Assembly (NCBI GenBank): GCA_934097085.1
Contig: CAKONK010000005.1
Location: forward strand, 1 to 64,000
From: an uncultured Bacilli bacterium
GTDB taxonomy: Bacteria; Bacillota_I; Bacilli_A; RF39; UBA660
Direction of reading: 5' to 3'
DNA: 64,000 bases
Under the pieces are notes generated by a model, which saw nothing but the letters and a program-made list of their open reading frames with translations, did not search any database and had not been told where the DNA came from. Position 1 is the first letter of the stretch, and each line of letters opens with the position of its first letter. Positions 1-8,850 of the stretch are shown here, piece by piece. The position numbers were made by a program, and so were the translations under genes.

Positions 1-53
1 TTTTCTTATATCTGTATAATATAGGAAAATACGAACAAGGTAAATACTAAGAT
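1..53. repeat. 53-bp dispersed repeat, copy 1
   Basis: This stretch matches 18270-18322 at all but about six of 53 positions, in the same orientation. In the second copy it runs straight into a plus-strand hairpin followed by T residues; here a weaker hairpin-like stretch follows at about 42-77. I do not recognise the element. The copy at 18270 lies upstream of a surface protein gene, so this one may belong to a similar locus beyond the left edge. Confidence 0.6.
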
Positions 54-92
54 AAATATATGTCTTTATATTTTTTTATTTTATAAAAGAAA

Positions 93-116
93 AGAACCTA
101 TTTTATAATAGATTCT
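93..116 (-). terminator. Intrinsic terminator of deoD
   Basis: On the minus strand an AGAA-CTATT arm pairs with an AATAG-TTCT arm around a short loop and is followed by a T-rich run. The stem overlaps the stop codon of the purine nucleoside phosphorylase gene. Confidence 0.7.
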
Positions 117-826
117 AATGCAAGAGTAATCATATCATTAAGTGAAGTTTGTCTTTCCTCTGGAGTAAGAACAACATTTGAAAATTTTGAATCAACTGCG
201 GTTGCAATAACACTCGCCTCTATACCCATTGAATTTGCTATGTGGCAAAGAGCAAATCCTTCCATTTCCTCTCCTAAAGGATGAATATCCTGTGGCATTC
301 TATTAAGAAGTCTGTCCATTCCAACATATGGTCCAAATACATCTGCAGTAACCATAGTACCAATATGAATTTTCATATCTAATTCTTTAGAGGTACTTAT
401 TATAGTTTCATTTAAATCTAAAGAGGGCTTTACAGTATGTTCTTTATAATCATTAAATGAATAAGCAAAATTACTTTCACTATAAATATTATCTGCCAAA
501 ATTAATTCTGGTATTTTAACTGATTCATCAACTACACCACATGTACCTATTCTAATAATTTTTTTAACATTAAAATAATGAATAAGTTCAAAAGCATAGA
601 TACTCATCGAAGGCATTCCCATACCGCTTGCCATAATAGTAACTCTTACTCCTTTGTATAAACCAGTATATCCGAACATATTTCTTACACTAGTAACAAG
701 TCTAGCTTCAGTTAAAAAATTTTCAGCAATGTATTTAGCTCTTAACGGATCGCCTGGCATCAATACAATTGGCGCAATATCTTCTTTCTCGCATTTAATA
801 TGAATTGGATTTTCTCCTACAAACAT
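98..826 (-). CDS. deoD: Purine-nucleoside phosphorylase, DeoD type
   Basis: This cytoplasmic enzyme cleaves purine nucleosides with phosphate to free base and (deoxy)ribose 1-phosphate in nucleoside salvage. The trimeric DeoD family is recognised from the phosphate-binding MPGDPLRA near the N-terminus, RIGTCG, the substrate-binding EEMEGFA region, and the catalytic Asp followed by EERQTSLNDM near the C-terminus. Length (242 residues) is normal. An ATG three codons upstream (833-835) abuts AGGAG with no spacing, so the ATG at 824-826, eight bases from AGGAG, is chosen. It has its own terminator and no obvious operon partner. Confidence 0.95.
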   Translation of the reverse strand: MFVGENPIHIKCEKEDIAPIVLMPGDPLRAKYIAENFLTEARLVTSVRNMFGYTGLYKGVRVTIMASGMGMPSMSIYAFELIHYFNVKKIIRIGTCGVVDESVKIPELILADNIYSESNFAYSFNDYKEHTVKPSLDLNETIISTSKELDMKIHIGTMVTADVFGPYVGMDRLLNRMPQDIHPLGEEMEGFALCHIANSMGIEASVIATAVDSKFSNVVLTPEERQTSLNDMITLALESIIK

Positions 827-915
827 TTTTATCATCTCCTATAATAAAAGTATAGCAAATAAACTTAAGAAAAACAATTTTATTTACAATCATTTTACAA
901 AAATAGCGAAGCACA

Positions 916-2430
916 CTACTCCACTGTTTTTGTAATAATATTAATTTTATTATTTAACTTTTCATTTTCTTCTTTTAAAGAATTATTTTTCTCTAAAAGG
1001 TCATTATATTTATCTATAATTTCACTATATTTTTCATTAAGTTCATTATAATTGTTTTGATAGTAATTTCTTTCTTCGATGATATTATTTTGATTTTCAG
1101 TATTTTCATATTCCTTTTCAATATTACTTTTTAAAATATTAATATTTTTTTCATTTGCATAAATTTTAACTGAACTACTATCTCTAAAATTATAATTATA
1201 TATTCTATTATGTTTTAAGTTTTCTACTAAATCATCAAATATATTTTTAGCATTTACTCCATATTGATGTAAAATAATTCTATAAACGTAAGCATTTTCT
1301 TCAGTATGTGATGTAACAAAATCTGGGTATGTTTCGACTTCAATTTTAATATTATCTAAAGTATTATCAATTACAAATTCATAATGAGTATTTGTATCAA
1401 TTAAAAGATTATCTTGCATCTTTACATTAAACTCACTTTTTGTAGTTTTAAACTTTGGAGAAATACTATTTACATAATTAATTTTAGATACCTCAATTGA
1501 AAATAATCCAGAGCCTATTCCAAATATGGAAAGTGATGTAATTAAAGTAATAAGCATTCTTTTAAAAGGAACTTTCTTGCTAAATAATAAATCAAATAAG
1601 AATTCTATAGTCAAAATATTTAAGACAATAAATGATAATGAAATAAGAATTAATCCAATGTATGTAAGTCCATTAAAGGCAAAATATAATATTATAATAA
1701 GACCTATAAAAAATATAATTAAAGTAACTAGAAATGGAAATGTAAAGCAAGCTATAAAAAATTTAACAAAAACAATTAAAATATTAGAAAGTAAATTAAT
1801 AAATGAATAATTTTTATTTTCATTTTGTTCTTTTTCTTTTATAGGTTTACTTTCCTTTACCTCTTTTGCAAATTTTAAATCATTATCTTCTTTTAAACCC
1901 ATTTTGTCTAAAAAACCTATTTTAAATATATATATCATTACTATAATAAATAAAGCAACATAAGCAAAGTCAAATATAAATTCAAAGAAGTTTGCTACAA
2001 AAATTGTAAAATTATTTTGACTAACACTTGTTATTAAATTAGTTACTTTTTCACTTAATAAGTTAACCGGTAACTTTAATATTAATAATGCTAAAAAAGT
2101 AAACATCATAACTAAAAAACATTTTGTATTATCAAGTAGCGAATTATTAACAATAAAGTTATAAGTATTTTTTACAAAGCTAAAGAAACTATCAATTACA
2201 TTTTTATCTTTATTTTCCGTATTATTAATATCTACCTCATCATTTGTAAGACTATCTAGAGTAACATTAAATATTTTACATATAGCAAGGAGTTTGTCCA
2301 TTTCTGGGTATGTTTGTCCACTTTCCCATTTTGATACAGATTGCCTTGATACATCAAGTGATGCTGCTAAGTCTTCTTGACTCATCTTATTTTCTTTTCT
2401 AAGTTTTACTAACTTTTCACTAAAATTCAT
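916..2430 (-). CDS. Membrane-anchored XRE-family regulator
   Basis: Residues 5-60 form a typical Cro/C1 helix-turn-helix (SQEDLAASLDVSRQSVSKWE). After a linker there are several hydrophobic segments, near residues 103-125, 138-168 and 215-310, followed by a roughly 190-residue soluble domain that ends in a coiled coil rich in Asn, Glu and Lys (about 440-500). The likely topology puts the DNA-binding domain in the cytoplasm, so it probably senses an envelope signal while bound to the membrane. A good RBS (AAGGAAAG) precedes ATG. A second, smaller membrane XRE protein lies at 6018. Target genes are unknown; the adjacent envelope genes are candidates. Confidence 0.85.
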   Translation of the reverse strand: MNFSEKLVKLRKENKMSQEDLAASLDVSRQSVSKWESGQTYPEMDKLLAICKIFNVTLDSLTNDEVDINNTENKDKNVIDSFFSFVKNTYNFIVNNSLLDNTKCFLVMMFTFLALLILKLPVNLLSEKVTNLITSVSQNNFTIFVANFFEFIFDFAYVALFIIVMIYIFKIGFLDKMGLKEDNDLKFAKEVKESKPIKEKEQNENKNYSFINLLSNILIVFVKFFIACFTFPFLVTLIIFFIGLIIILYFAFNGLTYIGLILISLSFIVLNILTIEFLFDLLFSKKVPFKRMLITLITSLSIFGIGSGLFSIEVSKINYVNSISPKFKTTKSEFNVKMQDNLLIDTNTHYEFVIDNTLDNIKIEVETYPDFVTSHTEENAYVYRIILHQYGVNAKNIFDDLVENLKHNRIYNYNFRDSSSVKIYANEKNINILKSNIEKEYENTENQNNIIEERNYYQNNYNELNEKYSEIIDKYNDLLEKNNSLKEENEKLNNKINIITKTVE

Positions 2431-2519
2431 AATCTTTCCTTCTTTCTAAAATGATTTTATCATGTAACTCAGTTGCGGAAAACCAATTTTAGGTTGTTTT
2501 TTGTAACTTTTAAGTTGCA

Positions 2520-4679
2520 TTATCTATAATATGCTTCCTCTTTTACATGTCCATCTTTATCAAAATAACTTACATACTCTTTTTCTAAACTTAAATATTC
2601 ATTATATTCATTTATAGCTCTAGGATCACTTCCAACAATGCATGAAATAATACTATAATCATCATTTATTAAAATAAAAAAGTCTTTATTATATATTATT
2701 TTTAAAGCATGTGATAAATCTAAAATTCCTAATGTTTTTTCATAATATATTTTATTTATATTTGTTATGTCTTCCTTGCTAATATATTCTTTTTCTATTT
2801 CTTTGGTTTCCATTCTTGGGTCTAAATATCTAGCTGTGGCTTCAAAACTTGAGGTAGTATAAAGTGATGTATCATCTTTTTTAGTAATTATATAGTTTGC
2901 ATAATCGTATCCACCCATATTAGCGTACATATCAGGGGTTTCATTTAATGGCCTTAAATTTTCATAACTAATAAGGTCCCTAGGCATCATTTCATAACCA
3001 CCAATTCTTTCAATTTGATTTTTATAATTACCCATAAGTACTAAAGAAATACTTTCTTCTTTACTTTCATTTAACGAAGAAATGTTAATTATTTTTTCAA
3101 AAGCAGTTTTTCCTACATCAAATATATTTCTCATATAATCAATGTTTTTTGCGCTTATAGATTCAATTGAGTTACATAAAAGTACATTACCGTTTCTTAC
3201 AAAAGGAATCATTGCACATACATTACCATTACTATCTTTTATAACTAAAACTCTTCCGTTAACATTTTCAGCACAGTACCTAACAAAAGAGTCTGCTTCA
3301 CCGCCTATTTTAAAACAACAATTAGTTTTTGAACCCATAACAAATAAATTAGGATCATCACAAGTAAGCGTTTCATAATAATAACCATTTTGAGTTCCAC
3401 TTACATATGGAATAGTTTTTTGATAGTTATGGCGCACCCTTCTATATTCCTCGCTTACATTTTGAATAATACTATTATCACTTAAAAATGATTGAAACTT
3501 TTTATTATCTACACATTCATTAATAATACTTCCCTCAAGTGGTGCTAAATCTGGATCAAGGGGTCTTAATATACCATTTTTAAGTAAATCTTTATAAAAA
3601 TCTATTTTATTATAAATATGTTGCGTTTTAAATCTTTTTTCATATTCACTAAAACCAGCATATATAACATCAATATTTTCTGATATTTCATAATCGTTAT
3701 TAAGAATACTTTTTAATAATCCATTTGGACTAAAAAAGAAATTAATAAATTGTTCATCATAAATAATTTTACCAGAATTTAAATGAATTTTTTGTAAATC
3801 CATTAAATATAAACTACTAAATACTTTTCTAAATTTATTTTCATCTTTATTTAACATATTAATTAACTTTTCAGAGTTTTGATAACCTAAGACTGCAATT
3901 AAATTAATAGCAAAACGCATTTGTCTATCATAAGTATAATGTTTAAAATCCTCGAAAGAATTTTGAACTACAGTAATTAAGTTTTTAACTTGTTTAGGTT
4001 TAATATCAAGTAGTACCTCTAAAGAGTTATTATCAAAATTATTTAATTTATCTTTATATTTTCCTTCGACTAAAATTCTTTTATAAGAACTGTAATTATA
4101 TCCTATGATATCACATAGATTTATATCACCACTTAATAAATAACCAATAATTTCATTTATTTTAGAATCTATATTTTCCAAATTAGAATTTTCCTTAAGA
4201 ATATTAGATTTTAAATGATCATTTAAAGTAGATATAACTTTATCATTAAGTTTACCTGTTTGAATGTAATCTTTTTTCATTTGTAAAAATGCATTAATAA
4301 ATTTTATATCTTTAATATCTTTATAATCTATATCTATATTTTTAATTAATCCTTTATTAAAAAGTATTTCATATTCATTAAATATTACATTATAATCAAA
4401 TCTTTTATCATCAAAACTACTTCCATTAATATCATTTATATTTGATATATCAAAAAATAAAGGTAAAGTTTTAGAAGTAGTAATAAGCATTTTTTTATAA
4501 TATTCATCGTAATCATACATATAAATATACATAAAAAGTTTACTTGCATTATCAAAAGAAATAGAACATAAATTTAATAATTCTTCCTCAGTAAAGTCAC
4601 GAAATCCATCTTCATTTAAAAACATCGTATTATTTATTTTAATATTTGGATGAGCATTAATAAACTGTTCTTTTGTCAT
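2520..4679 (-). CDS. Large protein of unknown function
   Basis: I do not recognise this 719-residue protein. It has no signal peptide or membrane segment and begins after a strong GGAGG. The N-terminal 400 residues look alpha-helical. The C-terminal half contains GSKTNCCFKIGGEADSF followed by a strand-rich stretch (GRVLVIKDSNGNVCAMIPFV) that resembles the core of acyltransferase-like or PcfJ-like folds; this resemblance is from memory and weak. It lies between a membrane XRE regulator and an RsgI-like protein on the same strand, with 25 bases to the latter, so co-transcription with its neighbours is possible. Confidence 0.6.
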   Translation of the reverse strand: MTKEQFINAHPNIKINNTMFLNEDGFRDFTEEELLNLCSISFDNASKLFMYIYMYDYDEYYKKMLITTSKTLPLFFDISNINDINGSSFDDKRFDYNVIFNEYEILFNKGLIKNIDIDYKDIKDIKFINAFLQMKKDYIQTGKLNDKVISTLNDHLKSNILKENSNLENIDSKINEIIGYLLSGDINLCDIIGYNYSSYKRILVEGKYKDKLNNFDNNSLEVLLDIKPKQVKNLITVVQNSFEDFKHYTYDRQMRFAINLIAVLGYQNSEKLINMLNKDENKFRKVFSSLYLMDLQKIHLNSGKIIYDEQFINFFFSPNGLLKSILNNDYEISENIDVIYAGFSEYEKRFKTQHIYNKIDFYKDLLKNGILRPLDPDLAPLEGSIINECVDNKKFQSFLSDNSIIQNVSEEYRRVRHNYQKTIPYVSGTQNGYYYETLTCDDPNLFVMGSKTNCCFKIGGEADSFVRYCAENVNGRVLVIKDSNGNVCAMIPFVRNGNVLLCNSIESISAKNIDYMRNIFDVGKTAFEKIINISSLNESKEESISLVLMGNYKNQIERIGGYEMMPRDLISYENLRPLNETPDMYANMGGYDYANYIITKKDDTSLYTTSSFEATARYLDPRMETKEIEKEYISKEDITNINKIYYEKTLGILDLSHALKIIYNKDFFILINDDYSIISCIVGSDPRAINEYNEYLSLEKEYVSYFDKDGHVKEEAYYR

Positions 4680-4704
4680 TTTTACCTCCGATTAATTTAT
4701 ATTT

Positions 4705-5874
4705 TTAAAATACTCCGAATACTTCACCAGTTATACCATCTATCCTAGCGGAATATTGAACGCTATTACACTCCATGAAAAATCCATAACTCATTCTGCC
4801 TTGATAAGCCTCATCATAATCTACTTGAGGTGCAACACGGCAATTACTTGTATCTACATTAGAAAAATAATTAAGTCCAATTTGAATAGCTTCTTCTCTA
4901 GTTATTTTTGGTTTTGGAATATCTTCGACTTTTGTATCAACAATACTTCCAGTTACAGAATCAATATATACATAATATTTCTTTAAGTCAGTATTTGCAT
5001 GATATTTATAAAGTCTACAATATGAGCCTCTTATATCATCAATAAGTTCTGCACCTGAATTATTTATATATGAAGTATCAATACTTCTAACCTGATTTTC
5101 ACCAATTTCATACACTCTGTTTATTGCTATCATTTCTGGGTAATTAAAAGTATCATTAAATGCCCTATTACTATTATAAGTACACCAAGCACCACTTTTA
5201 TCTTGTGCATTTGTAGGTCTTCCTACGCTTGGTTTTACATTATTGTGTGAACTTACACTATTATTTGGTTTATTATTTTTTTCTTCCTCTTTTATAGTAT
5301 TTATTTTATCATCAATTTCCTTAACTGAAGAAGAAGCAATATCTTCGATATTAAGTTTAGGATTTTCATTTATAATACTTTCTAAATATGCAGCTTTACC
5401 ATGACTAATATTATATTTACTAGCAATTTCTTTTGCACTTTCAGTAACCTGTGGTACTAATAAATCATAAGTTACACTTTTTGTTTCAAATGATTTATTT
5501 AAAATATCTTTAACTTCAGTTTCATCCATATTTTCAATTGTAACAATGATTGTAGCATCCTCTAAAAGGTGTTTATTATTTAAATTAATAGATAAAAGTT
5601 CAATTTCTTCCTCAAAAGTTTTTTCTTTAAAATCTTCATTTATAACTTCTTTAGCATCATCATTTAAAGCAATTACATTTATAACTTTTTTATCTTTATT
5701 AAGTTCTATTTTAATACTAGGGTTTATATCTAAAGTTATAGTATACATAATTACATCATCAAACTTTTCTATTGGCTTTTTAACTTTCTCATTTTTATTT
5801 AGCAATAAAAATGTTATAATACCAATAATTATAACTACCAAAACACTTACCACGATTATTATTTTCTTTTTCAT
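4705..5874 (-). CDS. RsgI-like anti-sigma factor domain protein
   Basis: A short cytoplasmic N-terminus and one transmembrane helix (residues 4-24) precede an extracellular segment with the RsgI-type signature YTITLDINPSIKIELNKD and following region (about 42-185). RsgI proteins hold sigma-I-type factors at the membrane and respond to extracellular signals. The usual cytoplasmic anti-sigma domain before the helix is missing here, and no sigI gene is next to it, so the RsgI fold may serve as a sensor or structural domain. The last 70 residues (EEAIQIGLNYF to the end) look like a PepSY-type domain. Two 16-bp direct repeats lie upstream. Confidence 0.75.
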   Translation of the reverse strand: MKKKIIIVVSVLVVIIIGIITFLLLNKNEKVKKPIEKFDDVIMYTITLDINPSIKIELNKDKKVINVIALNDDAKEVINEDFKEKTFEEEIELLSINLNNKHLLEDATIIVTIENMDETEVKDILNKSFETKSVTYDLLVPQVTESAKEIASKYNISHGKAAYLESIINENPKLNIEDIASSSVKEIDDKINTIKEEEKNNKPNNSVSSHNNVKPSVGRPTNAQDKSGAWCTYNSNRAFNDTFNYPEMIAINRVYEIGENQVRSIDTSYINNSGAELIDDIRGSYCRLYKYHANTDLKKYYVYIDSVTGSIVDTKVEDIPKPKITREEAIQIGLNYFSNVDTSNCRVAPQVDYDEAYQGRMSYGFFMECNSVQYSARIDGITGEVFGVF

Positions 5875-5954
5875 AAAATTTTCACCTATTTATAGTATAT
5901 ATTTTTTTATAAATATTGTATATCATTTAACATACACTTTACATTTTGATTTAC

Positions 5955-5993
5955 ACTATACAATTTTCAGTCATTTTACTATACAATTTTCAG
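5955..5993. promoter_or_regulatory. Two 16-bp direct repeats upstream of the RsgI-like gene
   Basis: The sequence ACTATACAATTTTCAG occurs identically at 5955-5970 and 5978-5993, a 23-bp period, or about two helical turns. The repeats lie between the terminator of the upstream XRE gene and the start of the RsgI-like gene, 81-119 bases before its ATG. This is the geometry of a tandem operator. The binding protein is unknown; one of the two membrane XRE regulators is an obvious guess. Confidence 0.5.
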
Positions 5994-6005
5994 AAAATAA
6001 AAATA

Positions 6006-6020
6006 GGACACTAAGTCCTA
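6006..6020 (-). terminator. Intrinsic terminator
   Basis: On the minus strand the hairpin AGGACTTAGTGTCCT is followed by a T-rich run. It ends the transcript of the XRE gene at 6018-6587 and overlaps its stop codon. Confidence 0.75.
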
Positions 6021-6587
6021 CTCTACTGTAGTATTGCATGAACCATTATGATCTTTAAAATAATCCTCAATATGCGCAAGCATTACATTAGCATCATCAT
6101 ATTTTAAAAGATCAATGTGATTAGCAATAAATGAATCTCCACCGGCATTTATAACCTGAAGATTTTTATTATATTCAATTTCATAAACATACTGTTCATT
6201 ATCTAACATGCATTCAATTCTTGATTTACCAACAATTTCTCTATCAGTATTTCCTACCCTAAATAAAATAAAAAGTAAAAATAGAAAAAGAGTAAATACT
6301 GCAATTCCAATACCAAATATTTTTAATAGTTTAATGATAATACCCGCTAAACGTTCTGTGTTGCTAACCTTTTGTACTAAAACATTATTAATATCATTTG
6401 AGGTAAGTTCATCTAGACTTATATTAAATATTTTTGATAAAGTTTTTGCTTGTATAATATCAGGTGATGTTTCTCCAAGTTCCCACTTTGATATTGTTTG
6501 CCTTGTTACACCAACTCTTTCTGCTAAATCTTCTTGTGAAAAATTATTTTTCTTTCTTAAATTTGCAATCTTTTCTCCTAAATCCAT
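6018..6587 (-). CDS. Small membrane XRE-family regulator
   Basis: The N-terminal 65 residues are a Cro/C1 helix-turn-helix (SQEDLAERVGVTRQTISKWE). One transmembrane helix follows at about 88-110, and then an extracytoplasmic domain of about 80 residues with two cysteines. It is probably a one-component regulator anchored in the membrane, with the DNA-binding domain inside. A strong AAAGGAG RBS precedes ATG. It shares architecture with the larger protein at 916-2430, and the HTH domains are clearly related. Its target is unknown. Confidence 0.85.
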   Translation of the reverse strand: MDLGEKIANLRKKNNFSQEDLAERVGVTRQTISKWELGETSPDIIQAKTLSKIFNISLDELTSNDINNVLVQKVSNTERLAGIIIKLLKIFGIGIAVFTLFLFLLFILFRVGNTDREIVGKSRIECMLDNEQYVYEIEYNKNLQVINAGGDSFIANHIDLLKYDDANVMLAHIEDYFKDHNGSCNTTVE

Positions 6588-6683
6588 AATATTCTCCTTT
6601 CACAAAAAATTCTATCATTTTATATATTTTAACTCTACCAATATTTGATGGAACTTACGCAATTTTTATTAACATTTAATATT

Positions 6684-7418
6684 CTATTTTTTTACTGTAT
6701 ACTTATTCCAAATATTTTGAGGAATTAAATCATCTTTTAAACCAAACCATTTTAGTCTTTCAATATAATTTCTTTCTAGTTCATTAAATACTGTTTCATA
6801 TGTAAGTCTAGAATTATCGCTTGTAGAATATGGAATTCCATCGATATCACAACCAGTTTTAGAAAAGCTTACTGAATCAGTCATAAGTTCATTATTGAAC
6901 TTAATTTTTTTGCTTTTTTTAATATTAAAATTATATAAATCATCAATCTGTACAATATATTTACTTAAATTAGATAAATCACTATAATCTTTTATAGTTA
7001 TATTGTGTCCACCAAAACTATAATATTCTTCCTCAAAATTATATTGATTTAAAATATTTAATCTTTCTGATTCTAAATTTTCTATTATGCTTCTAAAATA
7101 ATTACCAAAACTTATAATATTCTTATAATTATCGTAAAATTGTGAACTATCAATATTTAAACCATAATTTTCTATTAAATCATATACTTTAAAATCTATA
7201 TTTCTATTTACTAAATTAAATATATAAACATATCTATCCTCATCATCAGTATTTCTTTCGACAAATTCAACATCTTCTTTAACAGTATTTTCAACTAACT
7301 TTATTAATTCTTTTTCAGATAGATGTTCTACATCCTTCCTTGAATTACAACCAGTAAAAGTAATTAAAAACATTACTGCTAAAACCGCCCTAACAATCTT
7401 CTTTGCTATGCTATCCAT
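6684..7418 (-). CDS. Putative lipoprotein of unknown function
   Basis: The N-terminus has a basic stretch, a hydrophobic core and the lipobox FTGC, so the protein should be lipid-anchored on the outer face of the membrane after cleavage before Cys. The mature region of about 220 residues is charged and contains no motif I recognise. An upstream ATG five codons earlier contains the AAGGAGG RBS within its own coding sequence, so the ATG at 7416-7418 is taken as the start. It lies between a membrane regulator and two transglutaminase-like genes, which suggests an envelope role. Confidence 0.75.
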   Translation of the reverse strand: MDSIAKKIVRAVLAVMFLITFTGCNSRKDVEHLSEKELIKLVENTVKEDVEFVERNTDDEDRYVYIFNLVNRNIDFKVYDLIENYGLNIDSSQFYDNYKNIISFGNYFRSIIENLESERLNILNQYNFEEEYYSFGGHNITIKDYSDLSNLSKYIVQIDDLYNFNIKKSKKIKFNNELMTDSVSFSKTGCDIDGIPYSTSDNSRLTYETVFNELERNYIERLKWFGLKDDLIPQNIWNKYTVKK

Positions 7419-7529
7419 TTTTACCTCCTTCATTTCTACAATAATGATAAAACTCTAAAATATTTATTTCACACTTTGAAATATAATGCCAAATTAGAAA
7501 ATTCTCTTGTAGTTAACTTAGTTTATATT

Positions 7530-8297
7530 TTAAAAAAATGATACATTTTGTTTTAAATTTTTATCTTTTGAACCATAAATCCTTTTAACGCCAACTTCAT
7601 GATAATTTCCTAAAAGTTCATATAAAGATGATGGAGAACATTTATACCCATTAATAATATTTTCTTTCTCTTCGTCCGATAAAGCATACAATCCTGTAAA
7701 TAAATGTTTATTTTTATTTTGATCTTCCACCTCTGTAGGATTTTGAACATCAAATAATATATGTTTAAACGGATAATTATCAGATTCCTTATCAATCATT
7801 AAAAAAGCATGAGGTTCAATATTTTCTGGATTAATTTCAGTTTCCAAATTTGATAGCATTAAAGAGGGACTCCTTGTAATTATTTTATTTTCGTATAAAT
7901 ATTTTAAAATAATATACATCGCTAAAGATTTTTCACTACATAAAGCAATATTTTTGCCTTTTAAGCTTGATATTTTTGTACCAATAATCATGCCTTCATC
8001 ATCAATAACCAAATTATCACTATAAACATTTTCTCTTTTTATTTCACTACTTTCTCTCGTATAAAAATAATCATTTACTTGGCTATTAAATCTACTTAAT
8101 AAATTAATAAAATTACCCTCAACTATTATACCTTGTGCTATCTTAATCATTTCACTAATAAAATCTTTATCAATAATTAAAGTTCCTATACCTAACAAAG
8201 TATTTTCAAAAATGCACCCTTCAGTTATATTTCCGCTTACCACTGTAGTATTACCATTATTTCTTCGTTCAATTTTTCTTACTAAGTTATCCATCAT
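7530..8297 (-). CDS. Transglutaminase-like (Cys-His-Asp) protein
   Basis: Spacing of a nucleophile-like Cys (KNIALCSEKSLAMYI), a His in PHAFLMI and an Asp in HILFDVQNPT fits the papain/transglutaminase-like core. Such proteins may be proteases, peptidases or cross-linkers; the substrate cannot be read here. It has no signal peptide and is therefore predicted cytoplasmic unless exported otherwise. It is eight bases from the next transglutaminase-like gene upstream, so the two are probably co-transcribed. Two ATG codons are adjacent; the second has better spacing to AAGGAG. Confidence 0.6.
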   Translation of the reverse strand: MMDNLVRKIERRNNGNTTVVSGNITEGCIFENTLLGIGTLIIDKDFISEMIKIAQGIIVEGNFINLLSRFNSQVNDYFYTRESSEIKRENVYSDNLVIDDEGMIIGTKISSLKGKNIALCSEKSLAMYIILKYLYENKIITRSPSLMLSNLETEINPENIEPHAFLMIDKESDNYPFKHILFDVQNPTEVEDQNKNKHLFTGLYALSDEEKENIINGYKCSPSSLYELLGNYHEVGVKRIYGSKDKNLKQNVSFF

Positions 8298-8305
8298 TTA
8301 TCTCC

Positions 8306-8815
8306 TTATACTATAACTTCTTTGCCATTTTCACAGTGATGATAAAATTCTAATAAATTTATTCCATATCTTGGTTTAGAATATTTAAAAATAAATAAAT
8401 TTGTATCATCATAATTATTATTTAATTCATCATTTATAAACTTTTCTTTAATGTCTTTTAAAGCACTATTTTCTGAACTATATTTTCTAATTCCACGGTA
8501 TTTTTCCCAAGAATGTTCAAACCAATAATAGTCATTATCAATTTTATATATTAAAAATGTATGTGTTGGACAAATATTATCTGAATAATATACTATAAAA
8601 TATGTATTAAATTTAATGTTTTCCTTATCAAATAAATATCTTTCTAATTCTACTTGATCCCAACAAACTCCTACTTTATTATTTAAAGTTTCTCCTGGGG
8701 ACTGTAATTTATATAAACTTTCAAAGTCTTTATCAATTACATAATGTATATTTCCCTTTATATCTAAATAACCATATTTAATATCATTCATAATATTCAT
8801 TATATCATTTTCCAT
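8306..8815 (-). CDS. Transglutaminase-like protein
   Basis: This 169-residue protein has the core motifs of transglutaminase-like enzymes: Cys in GVCWDQVELERYL (about residue 50), His in CPTHTFLIYK and an acidic/aromatic strand WFEHSWEKYRGI. Members of this group are usually annotated only as transglutaminase-domain proteins. There is no signal peptide. It is the first gene of a probable two-gene unit with the protein at 7530-8297; the two are divergent in sequence but share the catalytic layout. The RBS is weakly placed, so the exact start is uncertain. Confidence 0.7.
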   Translation of the reverse strand: MENDIMNIMNDIKYGYLDIKGNIHYVIDKDFESLYKLQSPGETLNNKVGVCWDQVELERYLFDKENIKFNTYFIVYYSDNICPTHTFLIYKIDNDYYWFEHSWEKYRGIRKYSSENSALKDIKEKFINDELNNNYDDTNLFIFKYSKPRYGINLLEFYHHCENGKEVIV

Positions 8816-8850
8816 ATATCGTATATTTCCTTTCTAAATATTTAATATTT

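Noticed and set aside
5546..6031. Plus-strand open frame of 161 codons
   Set aside because: It is the shadow of the RsgI-like gene, rich in Ser, Ile and Phe as expected for an antisense frame of an AT-rich gene.
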